Origin: Nocardiopsis alborubida
GTDB taxonomy: Bacteria > Actinomycetota > Actinomycetes > Streptosporangiales > Streptosporangiaceae
Direction: 5' to 3'
DNA length: 64,000 nucleotides
NCBI RefSeq assembly: GCF_012396365.1
Contig: NZ_JAAXPG010000032.1
Span: 1-64,000, forward strand
A program made the position numbers and the translations under genes. Under the pieces are notes generated by a model. The model was not told the origin of the DNA and made no database searches. It worked only from the letters and a program-made list of their open reading frames with translations. This document shows positions 57,298-64,000 of the stretch, in pieces; positions within the stretch are counted from its first letter, which is position 1, and every line of letters starts with the position of its first letter.

Positions 57298-59337
57298 GTG
57301 ACCTTCGCCCCCGAGCAGCACCGGCCCCCCGGTGCCCCGACGGAACCGGGGGGAACACCGTCCAGCGGTGTGGTGGTCGGTGTCGACCTGCGCGGCATCC
57401 AGGCCTACGTGTACAGCGGGCGGCGCATCCTGGACGCGGTGGGGCGCGCGGCCCTCGTCGCGGAGCTCACCGACACCTCCGACGCCGAGCACGGGATCGC
57501 CGACCTCGTGCCGCCGGGCTGCGTGGTGCTGCGTGACGCCGGAGGGGCGCTCACCGCGGTCTTCCCCGACGCGGCGTCGGCGCGCGGGTTCACCGCCCGT
57601 TACACCCGCAGGCTGCGCGACCGCGCCGCTGACCTGACCCCCGTGGTCGCGCACGTGGCCTACGGTCCCGAGGCCGAACACGCGCAGGAGGGTTCGGGGA
57701 CCGCCGCCGCGGAGCACACCGACACGACGCCGGCCCCCGGGGCGGGCCGCGCGCAGAGTACGGACATGACGGCAGCCGCGGGGCCGGACCGCCCGGGAGC
57801 CGTGGACCCGCGTGAGGCCGCGGGCGCCGCACGGGGGAGCACGCGACCGTCCGGAGGCGGTCCGACACGGCGTCCCGCGGGGGTGGACGAGGCGCTGGCC
57901 CTGCTCCCGGCGCGGCTGCGCGAGGCGCGGCGGCACATGTCGGCCCTGCACACCCCCGCCCACGGGTACGGGATCACCGCCGTGTGCTCGGTCAGCGGCG
58001 GCCCGGCCGAGACGGTGGACAGCAGCCGCGCCCAGGACGACCACGCCGACGTGCACGAGCGGGTGGCCGCCGACGTCGCCCGGGCCCGGGGGATCGGCCG
58101 CCGCTGGCACCGCGCCCACAGCTCCGCCTGGCTGGCCGGTGCCGCCACCGCCGCCGGAGCCCCCGACCTGACCCTGCCCATGGAGGTGGACCGCCTGGGC
58201 CGCGACCACGGCGGCCTCAGCCGCGTCGCGGTCGTCCACATCGACGTCAACGGCCTGGGCGCACTCCTGGGCGAGTACCGCGAACGCGCGGGGGACCCGG
58301 CGGTACCGGGTTCGGGCGCCTTCGCCCAGCGCCGCCTGTCCACCCGCATCGCCGGACTCACCGAGGGGCTGGCCCGCGTCCTGGTGCGCGCGGTGGCGGC
58401 CACCGTCCACGCCGGGCCCGGCCGGCGCCCCGTCATCCCGGGGACCGGTGCCGCCGCGCCGATCACCCTGCACCACGAGCCGCCCGGGCCCGCGGCCCTG
58501 CCGGTCCGCCCCGTCGTGGTCGCCGGCGACGACCTGACCGTGCTGTGCGACGCCCGGCTCGCCCTCAGCCTGGTGCGCTACGCCCTCGACTGGCTGGACG
58601 CCGACCCCGTGCGCGTCGGCGACGACCGCGACCCCCGGGTGGGGCTGCACCGCGCGCTCGCCGAGGCCCACGGAGACCGCCCCGGCGGCGGCCGCACCGT
58701 CGTCGCGCCGGACGGTGCGGCGCACACCACGTTCGTGCCCACGGTCGGGGTGGGCGTGGCGGTGCAGCCGGTCGGCGCCCCGCTGTCGCTGGGCTACGAC
58801 CTGTGCGAGGCGATGTGCCGCCGCGCCAAGCAGCACCGCCTTCACGTCGCCGAGGCCGACCCCGGGGCCGGCGACGAGCACGCCGTGGCCTGGACGACGC
58901 GCCTCGACGGTGTCGGGCGTGTGCTGCGCCGCCTGGACCGGGCCCGCCAGGCGCCCGTGCCGCGAACCTGCCTGCCCCTGACCGGAACCGGGTTCGCCCG
59001 CTTCCTGGACCGGTACCTGTCCGCGACCGCCCCGGACAGCCTGCTCGCCGACGGGGACACCCGGCAGCGGGGCTGGCTGGTCTCCGCGCTGGTCCCCCTG
59101 CTGGAGTCGGGGGCCGATCCGGGGCCCGAACTCGCCCGCCGCGCCCGCGTGACGGGCGGACCCGTCGACCTGCCCCGCGGCTGGACGCCCGGCGGCCTGC
59201 TGGACGCGGTCGAGGTGATGGACCTGCACCTGGACCCCGGGCTGGCGGCGGCCCTCGACCCCCACCGCCCCCAGTGGCGGGCGCGGAGCGACGGCCCGCG
59301 TGCCCGGGTGCTCCGCCCGCGGGGCGCGTCCCGGTGA
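57298..59337 (+). CDS. cas10: Cas10, HD-less type III CRISPR large subunit
   Basis: 679 aa. Palm 1 is at ~25-125 (VGVDLRGIQAYVYSGRRILDA, then DAGGALTAVFPD). A ~70-residue disordered linker follows (~125-195). Then comes a middle domain with only one Cys where a CxxC zinc site is usual (ITAVCSVSGGPAE), and Palm 2 at ~308-520 with VVHIDVNGLG (Asp316) and the cyclase motif AGDD (409-412) in place of GGDD, followed by GVGVAVQPVG and a helical C-terminus. No N-terminal HD nuclease is present. The metal-binding Asps remain, so cyclic oligoadenylate synthesis is possible but unproven. GTG 57298 has GGAGGAG upstream. Confidence 0.78.
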   Translation: MTFAPEQHRPPGAPTEPGGTPSSGVVVGVDLRGIQAYVYSGRRILDAVGRAALVAELTDTSDAEHGIADLVPPGCVVLRDAGGALTAVFPDAASARGFTARYTRRLRDRAADLTPVVAHVAYGPEAEHAQEGSGTAAAEHTDTTPAPGAGRAQSTDMTAAAGPDRPGAVDPREAAGAARGSTRPSGGGPTRRPAGVDEALALLPARLREARRHMSALHTPAHGYGITAVCSVSGGPAETVDSSRAQDDHADVHERVAADVARARGIGRRWHRAHSSAWLAGAATAAGAPDLTLPMEVDRLGRDHGGLSRVAVVHIDVNGLGALLGEYRERAGDPAVPGSGAFAQRRLSTRIAGLTEGLARVLVRAVAATVHAGPGRRPVIPGTGAAAPITLHHEPPGPAALPVRPVVVAGDDLTVLCDARLALSLVRYALDWLDADPVRVGDDRDPRVGLHRALAEAHGDRPGGGRTVVAPDGAAHTTFVPTVGVGVAVQPVGAPLSLGYDLCEAMCRRAKQHRLHVAEADPGAGDEHAVAWTTRLDGVGRVLRRLDRARQAPVPRTCLPLTGTGFARFLDRYLSATAPDSLLADGDTRQRGWLVSALVPLLESGADPGPELARRARVTGGPVDLPRGWTPGGLLDAVEVMDLHLDPGLAAALDPHRPQWRARSDGPRARVLRPRGASR

Positions 59338-60017
59338 GCCGCCCGGACCGCGTCACCGTGCACCTGGCCTCTCCGGCGCTGTTCGTCGGCGCCAGCGCGG
59401 ACGGCACGGGCGCCGACACCGACGTGGTCACCGACGAGCACGGCCTGCCCTACCTGCCCCGCCACCGCCTCGCCGCGCGGCTGCGCGCCGGAGCGGTCAG
59501 CGCCCTGGCGGTGGCGCCCGGCCTGGCCGGGGCCTGCGACGAGGTCTTCGGCCGGGGGAGTTCGCACGGCGCGGACCGGATGCTGCGGGTGGGCCACGCC
59601 GTCCTGGGCGACGGGGTGCGCGCCGCGGTCGCCCGCGCGCTCGCCGGTCGGGCCGAACCGGTGCGCTCCACCCTGCGCCGCGCGGTCACCGACGCCTACA
59701 CGACCCTGGAGTCGGGCATCGCGGTGGGACAGGACGGCGCCCCCGAGCCGGGCCGCCTGCGCACGCACCGGACGCTCCTGCCGGGGCTGACCCTCACCGC
59801 CGCGCTGACCTGGGCATCCCCTCCGGGGGAGGAACACTGGCGGCTGCTGGCCCGCGCCTGCCTGGCCACCACCCGCATCGGGTCGAGGGGCACGCGCGGC
59901 CGGGGCCGGGTGGACGTGCGCCTGGCCGGGTCCGGGGGGAGCGACCCGCACGCGGTGACCCTGCGCCTGGCCGCGCCCGTGAACGGCGGCCGGGAACGGG
60001 AAGGTACACCCCCATGA
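59334..60017 (+). CDS. Cas7-like RAMP (Csm3-type backbone subunit)
   Basis: 227 aa. The Csm3-type entry motif is GADTDVVTDEHGLPYLPRHRLAARLR, which keeps the Asp (Asp28) aligned with the RNA-cleaving Asp of Csm3. A GSRGTRGRGRVDVRL Gly-rich loop closes the fold. It would line the crRNA and cut target RNA at 6-nt steps. GTGA overlap with cas10 and an ATGA overlap with the next small frame show tight coupling. Confidence 0.72.
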   Translation: MSRPDRVTVHLASPALFVGASADGTGADTDVVTDEHGLPYLPRHRLAARLRAGAVSALAVAPGLAGACDEVFGRGSSHGADRMLRVGHAVLGDGVRAAVARALAGRAEPVRSTLRRAVTDAYTTLESGIAVGQDGAPEPGRLRTHRTLLPGLTLTAALTWASPPGEEHWRLLARACLATTRIGSRGTRGRGRVDVRLAGSGGSDPHAVTLRLAAPVNGGREREGTPP

Positions 60018-60157
60018 GACTCCGTTCCCCCGGTACGGCGACGCCCGGTCCCACCGCCTCTCCGGCAGGGAACACCGTCGCGGGCGCGGATCCGGTGCCG
60101 GCACGGACGCCACGGCGCGGCACCGGACCGCACCGGGACACGGAGGGAGGCACGTGA
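60014..60157 (+). CDS. 47-residue translationally coupled mini-ORF in the cas operon
   Basis: 47 aa, Pro/Thr/Gly-rich with a basic end (RTPRRGTGPHRDTEGG). It starts at an ATG inside the cas7 stop (ATGA) and its stop contains the GTG start of the next cas gene (GTGA). Exact 4-nt overlaps at both ends are hard to get by chance and would keep ribosomes moving along the operon. Composition suggests a disordered peptide; it is too short and Pro-rich for a Cas11 subunit. It may be only a coupling peptide. Confidence 0.45.
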   Translation: MRLRSPGTATPGPTASPAGNTVAGADPVPARTPRRGTGPHRDTEGGT

Positions 60158-61950
60158 GCGGGTTCGCGGTGAGCGGCTACCTCCCGCTGCGCTACGTCCT
60201 GACCGACACCCTGGCCGTACGCACCTCCTTCGACCCGCTGCGCGTGGACTCCGAGCACTCCGTCAGCGGCCGCGCCCAGCGCGGCATGCTCGCCGCCGCG
60301 CTGCGGCGCGCGGGCCGCGACCGCGAACTCCACGACTGGGTGGCCCGCGGCGAACAGGTCCGCTTCGCCCCCGCCCACCCCCTTCTGGAAGCCGGGGCGG
60401 CCCACCCCGCTCCCGCCCACCTGTACACGCCGGGCAAGGACGGCGACACCACCGTCGACGCCTTCGGGCCCACCGACCCGGCCACGCCCTACCGCGCGGT
60501 CCGCGACCCCCTCACCCCCGACCGCTCCCTGCGTGCCGCCGTGCGCACCACCGCTGAGCAGTACCTCGGCCGCCCCCGTACCGGCGACGCGCCCCGGGGC
60601 GTCCCCTTCCTCACCACCAGCATCGACCCCGGCCAGGTCTTCGAGGCCCGGTGGCAGCTGCGCGCCCCCGACCACGCCGCCCTGCGGGTACTGGCCGAAC
60701 GCGTCGCCGCCTTCCTCGCCGAGGCCGACGGCACCCTCACCCTCGGCTCCGGCGGCACCCGCGCCCACGGAGGCGTCCGCGTGGCCCCCGCCGACCCCGG
60801 CCGCCTCCTGTCGCCCGACCGCGTCGAACCCGCGGGCCCCCGCTCCTGGGCGGCCGGATCCCCCTTCGACCTGCTCCTGCTCTCCCCGGCGCTGCTGGTG
60901 GGGGACGAAGGCCAGCACCGCCCGGCGCACCTGGTGCCCGCGGTGCTCGACCTCCTGGCCCGACGCCTGCCCGGCGCCCGTGCGCGCGTCCTCGCCAGCC
61001 ACGCCGAGGCCGGGCTCGTCGGCGCCTACCACCGCGGCTACCACGGCCCCATGGCCCAACGCTGGGCCGCCCGCCCCGGCGCGGTGGTCCGCCTGGCCCT
61101 GGACCGCGACCTGGACACCGAGCGGGTCCGCGACCTGGAGGCGCATCCCCTGGGCGAACGGGTCGTGGACGGCCACGGCCAGTTCACCCTGCTCTCCCCG
61201 CCACCTCCCGGTCCCGAACCCCTCGCCCCGCTGGCAGCCCCCCTCGCGGTCCGTGCGTCGGGCACCGTCGCCCTCCCCGACGGTCGCGCCGTCCCCGCCG
61301 CGACGCCCTTCCCGCAGGAGGAGGACGGCCAGCTGCGCGACCTGTACGACGCGCTCCTGTGGAACGCCGCGGCCCAGCCCGTCCGCGACCACGCACGCGC
61401 CCTGGCCCGGGGCTCCGCCCGCTGGCTCGCCCCGCTCACCCCCAGCCTGCTGGGCCGCCTGCGCGAGGTCGTCACCCATCCCCACGCCACCCCCGAGGAC
61501 GCCCTGGCCGCCCTCGAGCACACCGTCTGCGGCCGCCTCCCCGGCCACACGAGCGCTCCGGGCGCCGCGGGCACCCACAAGGCCCTGCACGACCGGGCCG
61601 TGCGCGTCCTGGACCGGGCCCGCCTGGCCCGCCCCGGCCGCGACAGCCCCGTCACCGTCCGGTCCTGGCTGGGGGGCCTGTCAGGCGGAGCCGAGGCCTG
61701 GTGGCGGGACAACCGCCCCGACCCCGTGCACAGCCCCGCCTACGCCCGCGCCGTCGCCGCCGTGGACCTCTCCCTGCCCGACGGCCTGCCCCCCGGCGAC
61801 CAGGGCCTCTCCGCCCGGGCCCGCGACTGGGAGCGCCGCGCCGCCGCCCGCCTCGCCCTGGTCCTGGTCTCCTCCTGGCTGGCCGAGGCCGCCCGCCTGC
61901 CGCGCGCCGAGCAGGACGGGGGACGCCCCGGCGGGGGAGGCCCCGGGTGA
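60154..61950 (+). CDS. Csx10-like RAMP with helical C-terminal extension
   Basis: 598 aa. RAMP half 1 (~1-215): DSEHSVSGRAQRGMLAAALRRAG, RFAPAHPL, PYRAVRDPL and GTLTLGSGGTRAHGGVRV, the pattern of Csx10 in type III-D. RAMP half 2 (~225-350): FDLLLLSPALLVGDEG and SHAEAGLVGAYHRG. Residues ~390-598 are mainly helical (DLYDALLWNAAAQPVRDHARALA, WERRAAARLALVLVSSWLAE). Csx10 takes the Cas5 role, holding the crRNA 5' tag. GTGA overlap at both ends. Confidence 0.65.
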   Translation: MSGFAVSGYLPLRYVLTDTLAVRTSFDPLRVDSEHSVSGRAQRGMLAAALRRAGRDRELHDWVARGEQVRFAPAHPLLEAGAAHPAPAHLYTPGKDGDTTVDAFGPTDPATPYRAVRDPLTPDRSLRAAVRTTAEQYLGRPRTGDAPRGVPFLTTSIDPGQVFEARWQLRAPDHAALRVLAERVAAFLAEADGTLTLGSGGTRAHGGVRVAPADPGRLLSPDRVEPAGPRSWAAGSPFDLLLLSPALLVGDEGQHRPAHLVPAVLDLLARRLPGARARVLASHAEAGLVGAYHRGYHGPMAQRWAARPGAVVRLALDRDLDTERVRDLEAHPLGERVVDGHGQFTLLSPPPPGPEPLAPLAAPLAVRASGTVALPDGRAVPAATPFPQEEDGQLRDLYDALLWNAAAQPVRDHARALARGSARWLAPLTPSLLGRLREVVTHPHATPEDALAALEHTVCGRLPGHTSAPGAAGTHKALHDRAVRVLDRARLARPGRDSPVTVRSWLGGLSGGAEAWWRDNRPDPVHSPAYARAVAAVDLSLPDGLPPGDQGLSARARDWERRAAARLALVLVSSWLAEAARLPRAEQDGGRPGGGGPG

Positions 61951-63572
61951 GCGGCGAGCCAGCCCCGCCCGGGCTGCTGTGGGAGATCACCCTGCGGCTG
62001 TGCCTGCTCTCCGACACCCATGTCGGGGCAGCCCGGGCCACGCCCCGCCACGCCGCCGGAAGCGACGTGGACCTGCACGTGGACCGCGACCCGGCCACCG
62101 GTCTGCCCCGCCTGCGCGCCACCACCCTGGCCGGGCTGCTGCGCCACGAACTCGCCGCCCGCACGGGCGACCCCGACAGCGTCCGCGCCCTCATGGGCTC
62201 GGCGGAGTCCGACGCCGCGTCGGGCGGGGAGGAGGCCGCCACGAGCGCGCTGGACGTGGACGACGCACGTGCCGAACTCCCCGAGGACACCGCGGTCGCG
62301 GTCCGCGCCGGCACCCGGGTCGACCCGGCCGCGGGCACCGTCCAGCCGGGCCGTACGTGGCGGTGGGAGATCCTGCCGGCGGGCACCGTGCTCACCGCGC
62401 ACCTGCGCCTGCACGTCCCCGCGCCGGCCGACGAGGCCCGCCTGCTCACCCTGCTGCTCCTGGCCTGCGACGGACTCTCCGGGCCCGACGGTCCCGGCCC
62501 CGGCATCCGCGTGGGCGGGCGCACCGGCCGCGGCTACGGCGCCGTCCGCGCCACCCACTGGGCGGCGCGCCGCCACGACCTCACCGACGAGCGCGGCTGG
62601 TTCGCCTACCACGCGCGCTCCTGGGCCCGGCGCTGGGAGGAGGGCGCCGACGCGCTCGCCGACGCCCCCGCCGACCTGGCCACCGCCCTGACCGGGGCCC
62701 TGCGCGCCTGCGGGCGCGGGGCCACCGCCGCCCACGCGACCGCCCGCGCGCACCGGCCCGACCGCCGCCACCGCGCCGAACTCCACCTGACCCTGGCCGT
62801 CGCCGAGCAGCCCGACCCCACCGCCCCGCCGCCGCGCGAACCCAGGCCCGGCCTGCTCATGGTCGGCGACGTCCCCGTCCCCGAACGCCTGGGCGAGGTG
62901 GACCGGGCGCACCGCCACCGCCCCGCCGTCACCGACCCGGACAAGGCCGCCGTCCACCTCGCCCCGGTCCTCGGCGACACCGCGCTGTTCGCCCTGTTCA
63001 AGAGGATCGGCGGCCGACTGGTCCGGGACGCGGCCGAACACCTGGGCGCCGGACCGGACCGGTGGCGCGACTGGCACGACCGCTGGTGGGGCGCCGACAC
63101 TGACCGCCGCGGCCTCCCGCGCCCCTCCCGGATCCGGCTGCGCACCGTCCCCGTGCTCACCGGCGGAGCACCCCTGACCACCACCCGGCTGACCGTGGAC
63201 TCCCTCTTCGGTGACGCCGTGGACGGCCGCCTGTTCACCACCGACCTGCACTGCGGCGGCAGCGCCGAGGTGGTCCTGGACGTGCGCGAGCCCGACGACG
63301 CGGTCCGCGGCCTGCTCGCCCTCCTCGTGCGGGAGCTGGCCACGGTACCCTTCGACACCCTCGGTGCGGGCGCCGGAAGCGGGAACGGGCGCCTGACCGC
63401 GACCCGTGCCCTCCTGGCCACCCACCCCGCGGGCGGAGGGCCGACGGACACGGTGGACCTGGTCTCCGCCCTGTTCGCACCCGCCAGCGCCGACGCGGCC
63501 ACCGCGCGCGGCTGGCTGGCCGCCCTGCACGCCGCGCTCGCCCCCGAAGCCACGACGGAGGAGCCCAGTTGA
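61947..63572 (+). CDS. Two-module Cas7 fusion
   Basis: 541 aa. Module 1 (~10-225): LCLLSDTHVGAA, GSDVDLHVDRDPATGLPRLRATTLAGLLRHEL (Asp40 aligned with the catalytic Asp) and VGGRTGRGYGAVRA. Module 2 (~265-520): LMVGDVPVPERLG, GEVDRAHRHRPAV, DSLFGDAVDGRLFTTDLHCGGSAEVVLDV and FDTLGAGAGSGNGRLTA. Fused Cas7 subunits are known in III-D2 and III-E. The stop codon overlaps the right end of the IS element, so the true C-terminus, or a following gene, could have been lost. Confidence 0.68.
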   Translation: MSGEPAPPGLLWEITLRLCLLSDTHVGAARATPRHAAGSDVDLHVDRDPATGLPRLRATTLAGLLRHELAARTGDPDSVRALMGSAESDAASGGEEAATSALDVDDARAELPEDTAVAVRAGTRVDPAAGTVQPGRTWRWEILPAGTVLTAHLRLHVPAPADEARLLTLLLLACDGLSGPDGPGPGIRVGGRTGRGYGAVRATHWAARRHDLTDERGWFAYHARSWARRWEEGADALADAPADLATALTGALRACGRGATAAHATARAHRPDRRHRAELHLTLAVAEQPDPTAPPPREPRPGLLMVGDVPVPERLGEVDRAHRHRPAVTDPDKAAVHLAPVLGDTALFALFKRIGGRLVRDAAEHLGAGPDRWRDWHDRWWGADTDRRGLPRPSRIRLRTVPVLTGGAPLTTTRLTVDSLFGDAVDGRLFTTDLHCGGSAEVVLDVREPDDAVRGLLALLVRELATVPFDTLGAGAGSGNGRLTATRALLATHPAGGGPTDTVDLVSALFAPASADAATARGWLAALHAALAPEATTEEPS

Positions 63573-63612
63573 CTTACTCCCCCTCTTCGAAGGAGGGGGA
63601 TTCCGGCCGAAC
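63569..63612 (-). mobile_element. Right end of an IS200/IS605-type element
   Basis: Read on the minus strand this follows the tnpB stop. It holds a 7-bp hairpin (TCCCCCT/AGGGGGA, 63578-63600) and ends TCAA at 63572-63569, matching the TCAA right-end cleavage site of IS608-type elements. Such ends encode the omega/reRNA scaffold used by TnpB. The boundary coincides with the last cas stop codon. Confidence 0.6.
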
Positions 63613-64000
63613 CTAACGGTCCGGTGCCGCTCGCGCGGCGACCCTCACGGGCCCGGTTTCCTGCTTCGCAGCCGACAGCGGAAGGGAGGACCCTTGCCGA
63701 CTCACACCAGCTCCACAGGCATCACCCGAGACTACTTCTCGGGCTGCGACTCGACCAGCCGCAAGAGTGTTCTTGGCCGCGTTGAGATCCCGATCATGTC
63801 GGGCGCGACAGGAAGGGCACGCCCATACCCGGGTGCCCAGCGAAAGCCGATCCAACAGGTACCCGCACGCAGAGCAGGTCTTCGAGGAGGGAAACCACCG
63901 GTCGACTACCACGAGGGTTCGACCGAAACGTTCAGCCTTGTACTCCAGTTGACGGCGGAACTCACCCAGACCAGCATCCAGGACCGACCGGTTGAGCCCG
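63613..64000 (-). CDS. tnpB: TnpB (OrfB) RNA-guided nuclease, C-terminal part
   Basis: At least 129 residues; the N-terminus is beyond the window. Visible: GEFRRQLEYKAERFGRTLVVVDRWFPSSKTCSACG, a zinc ribbon (CSAC...CPSC) and HDRDLNAAKN carrying the last RuvC catalytic Asp, then a degenerate tail ending AAKQETGPVRVAARAAPDR. TnpB cuts DNA guided by the element's right-end RNA. The opposite strand to the cas operon is used. Whether tnpA accompanies it is unknown. Confidence 0.88.
   Translation of the reverse strand, partial: GLNRSVLDAGLGEFRRQLEYKAERFGRTLVVVDRWFPSSKTCSACGYLLDRLSLGTRVWACPSCRARHDRDLNAAKNTLAAGRVAAREVVSGDACGAGVSRQGSSLPLSAAKQETGPVRVAARAAPDR

Noticed and set aside
59300..60157. 285-codon frame containing the mini-ORF
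   Set aside because: Its upstream part is the out-of-frame shadow of cas7; only the last 47 codons have coupled start and stop signals.
63578..63600. Hairpin after the last cas gene as its terminator
   Set aside because: Its position and the TCAA boundary fit the IS right end better, and there is no T tail on the cas strand.

Overview
The window is very GC-rich DNA with GTG starts, 4-nt GTGA/ATGA gene overlaps, mycobacteria- and Streptomyces-like gene order and typical actinobacterial genes (whiA, rbpA, tlyA, steA). It is most likely from a Nocardiopsis/Thermobifida-type actinomycete chromosome. This assignment is by gene content and order only; no search was run.

Layout. 1-164: the 3' end of a 5S rRNA and two strong terminators close an rrn operon. 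0.4-15.3 kb: a conserved segment resembling the mycobacterial Rv1691-Rv1698 neighbourhood (TPR protein, HAD phosphatase, small protein, tlyA, NAD kinase, recN), interspersed with accessory enzymes (Nudix, GNAT, metallo-beta-lactamase fold, SSB-like, AAC(3)-like, serine hydrolase, DUF1015, SCP2-like). 15.4-21.6 kb: an overlapping envelope operon of steA, steB/mctB-like, MraY/WecA-like, MurJ-like and a GT4 glycosyltransferase. 21.7-31.4 kb: terC behind a yybP-ykoY-like manganese riboswitch, uvrA behind a LexA box, an RDD protein, a Rieske lipoprotein behind a BlaI-like operator, an MscS channel, and uvrC. 31.4-39.4 kb: the rapZ-yvcK-whiA block, gap-pgk-tpiA, secG and rbpA. 39.5-54.9 kb: small genes, an IclR regulator, a VapBC-type toxin-antitoxin pair, the histidine utilisation cluster hutH-hutU-amidohydrolase-hutF-hutI, an Lsr2-like protein, and a DUF485/acetate-type symporter pair.

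55.8-63.6 kb is the most interesting part: a type III, probably III-D-like, CRISPR effector operon. Its genes are cas6, an HD-less cas10, a cas7, a 47-codon coupled mini-ORF, a csx10-like gene with a helical C-terminal extension, and a two-module cas7 fusion. There is no cas1/cas2, CARF effector or CRISPR array in the window. The operon stops exactly where an IS200/IS605-type element begins: the element's right end overlaps the last cas stop codon, and its tnpB runs off the window end. A decayed relative of that element seems to lie at about 26.3-26.6 kb.

Many genes have a TANNNT-like -10 motif 6-8 nt before the start codon, suggesting leaderless mRNAs. All family calls come from motifs, length and context.
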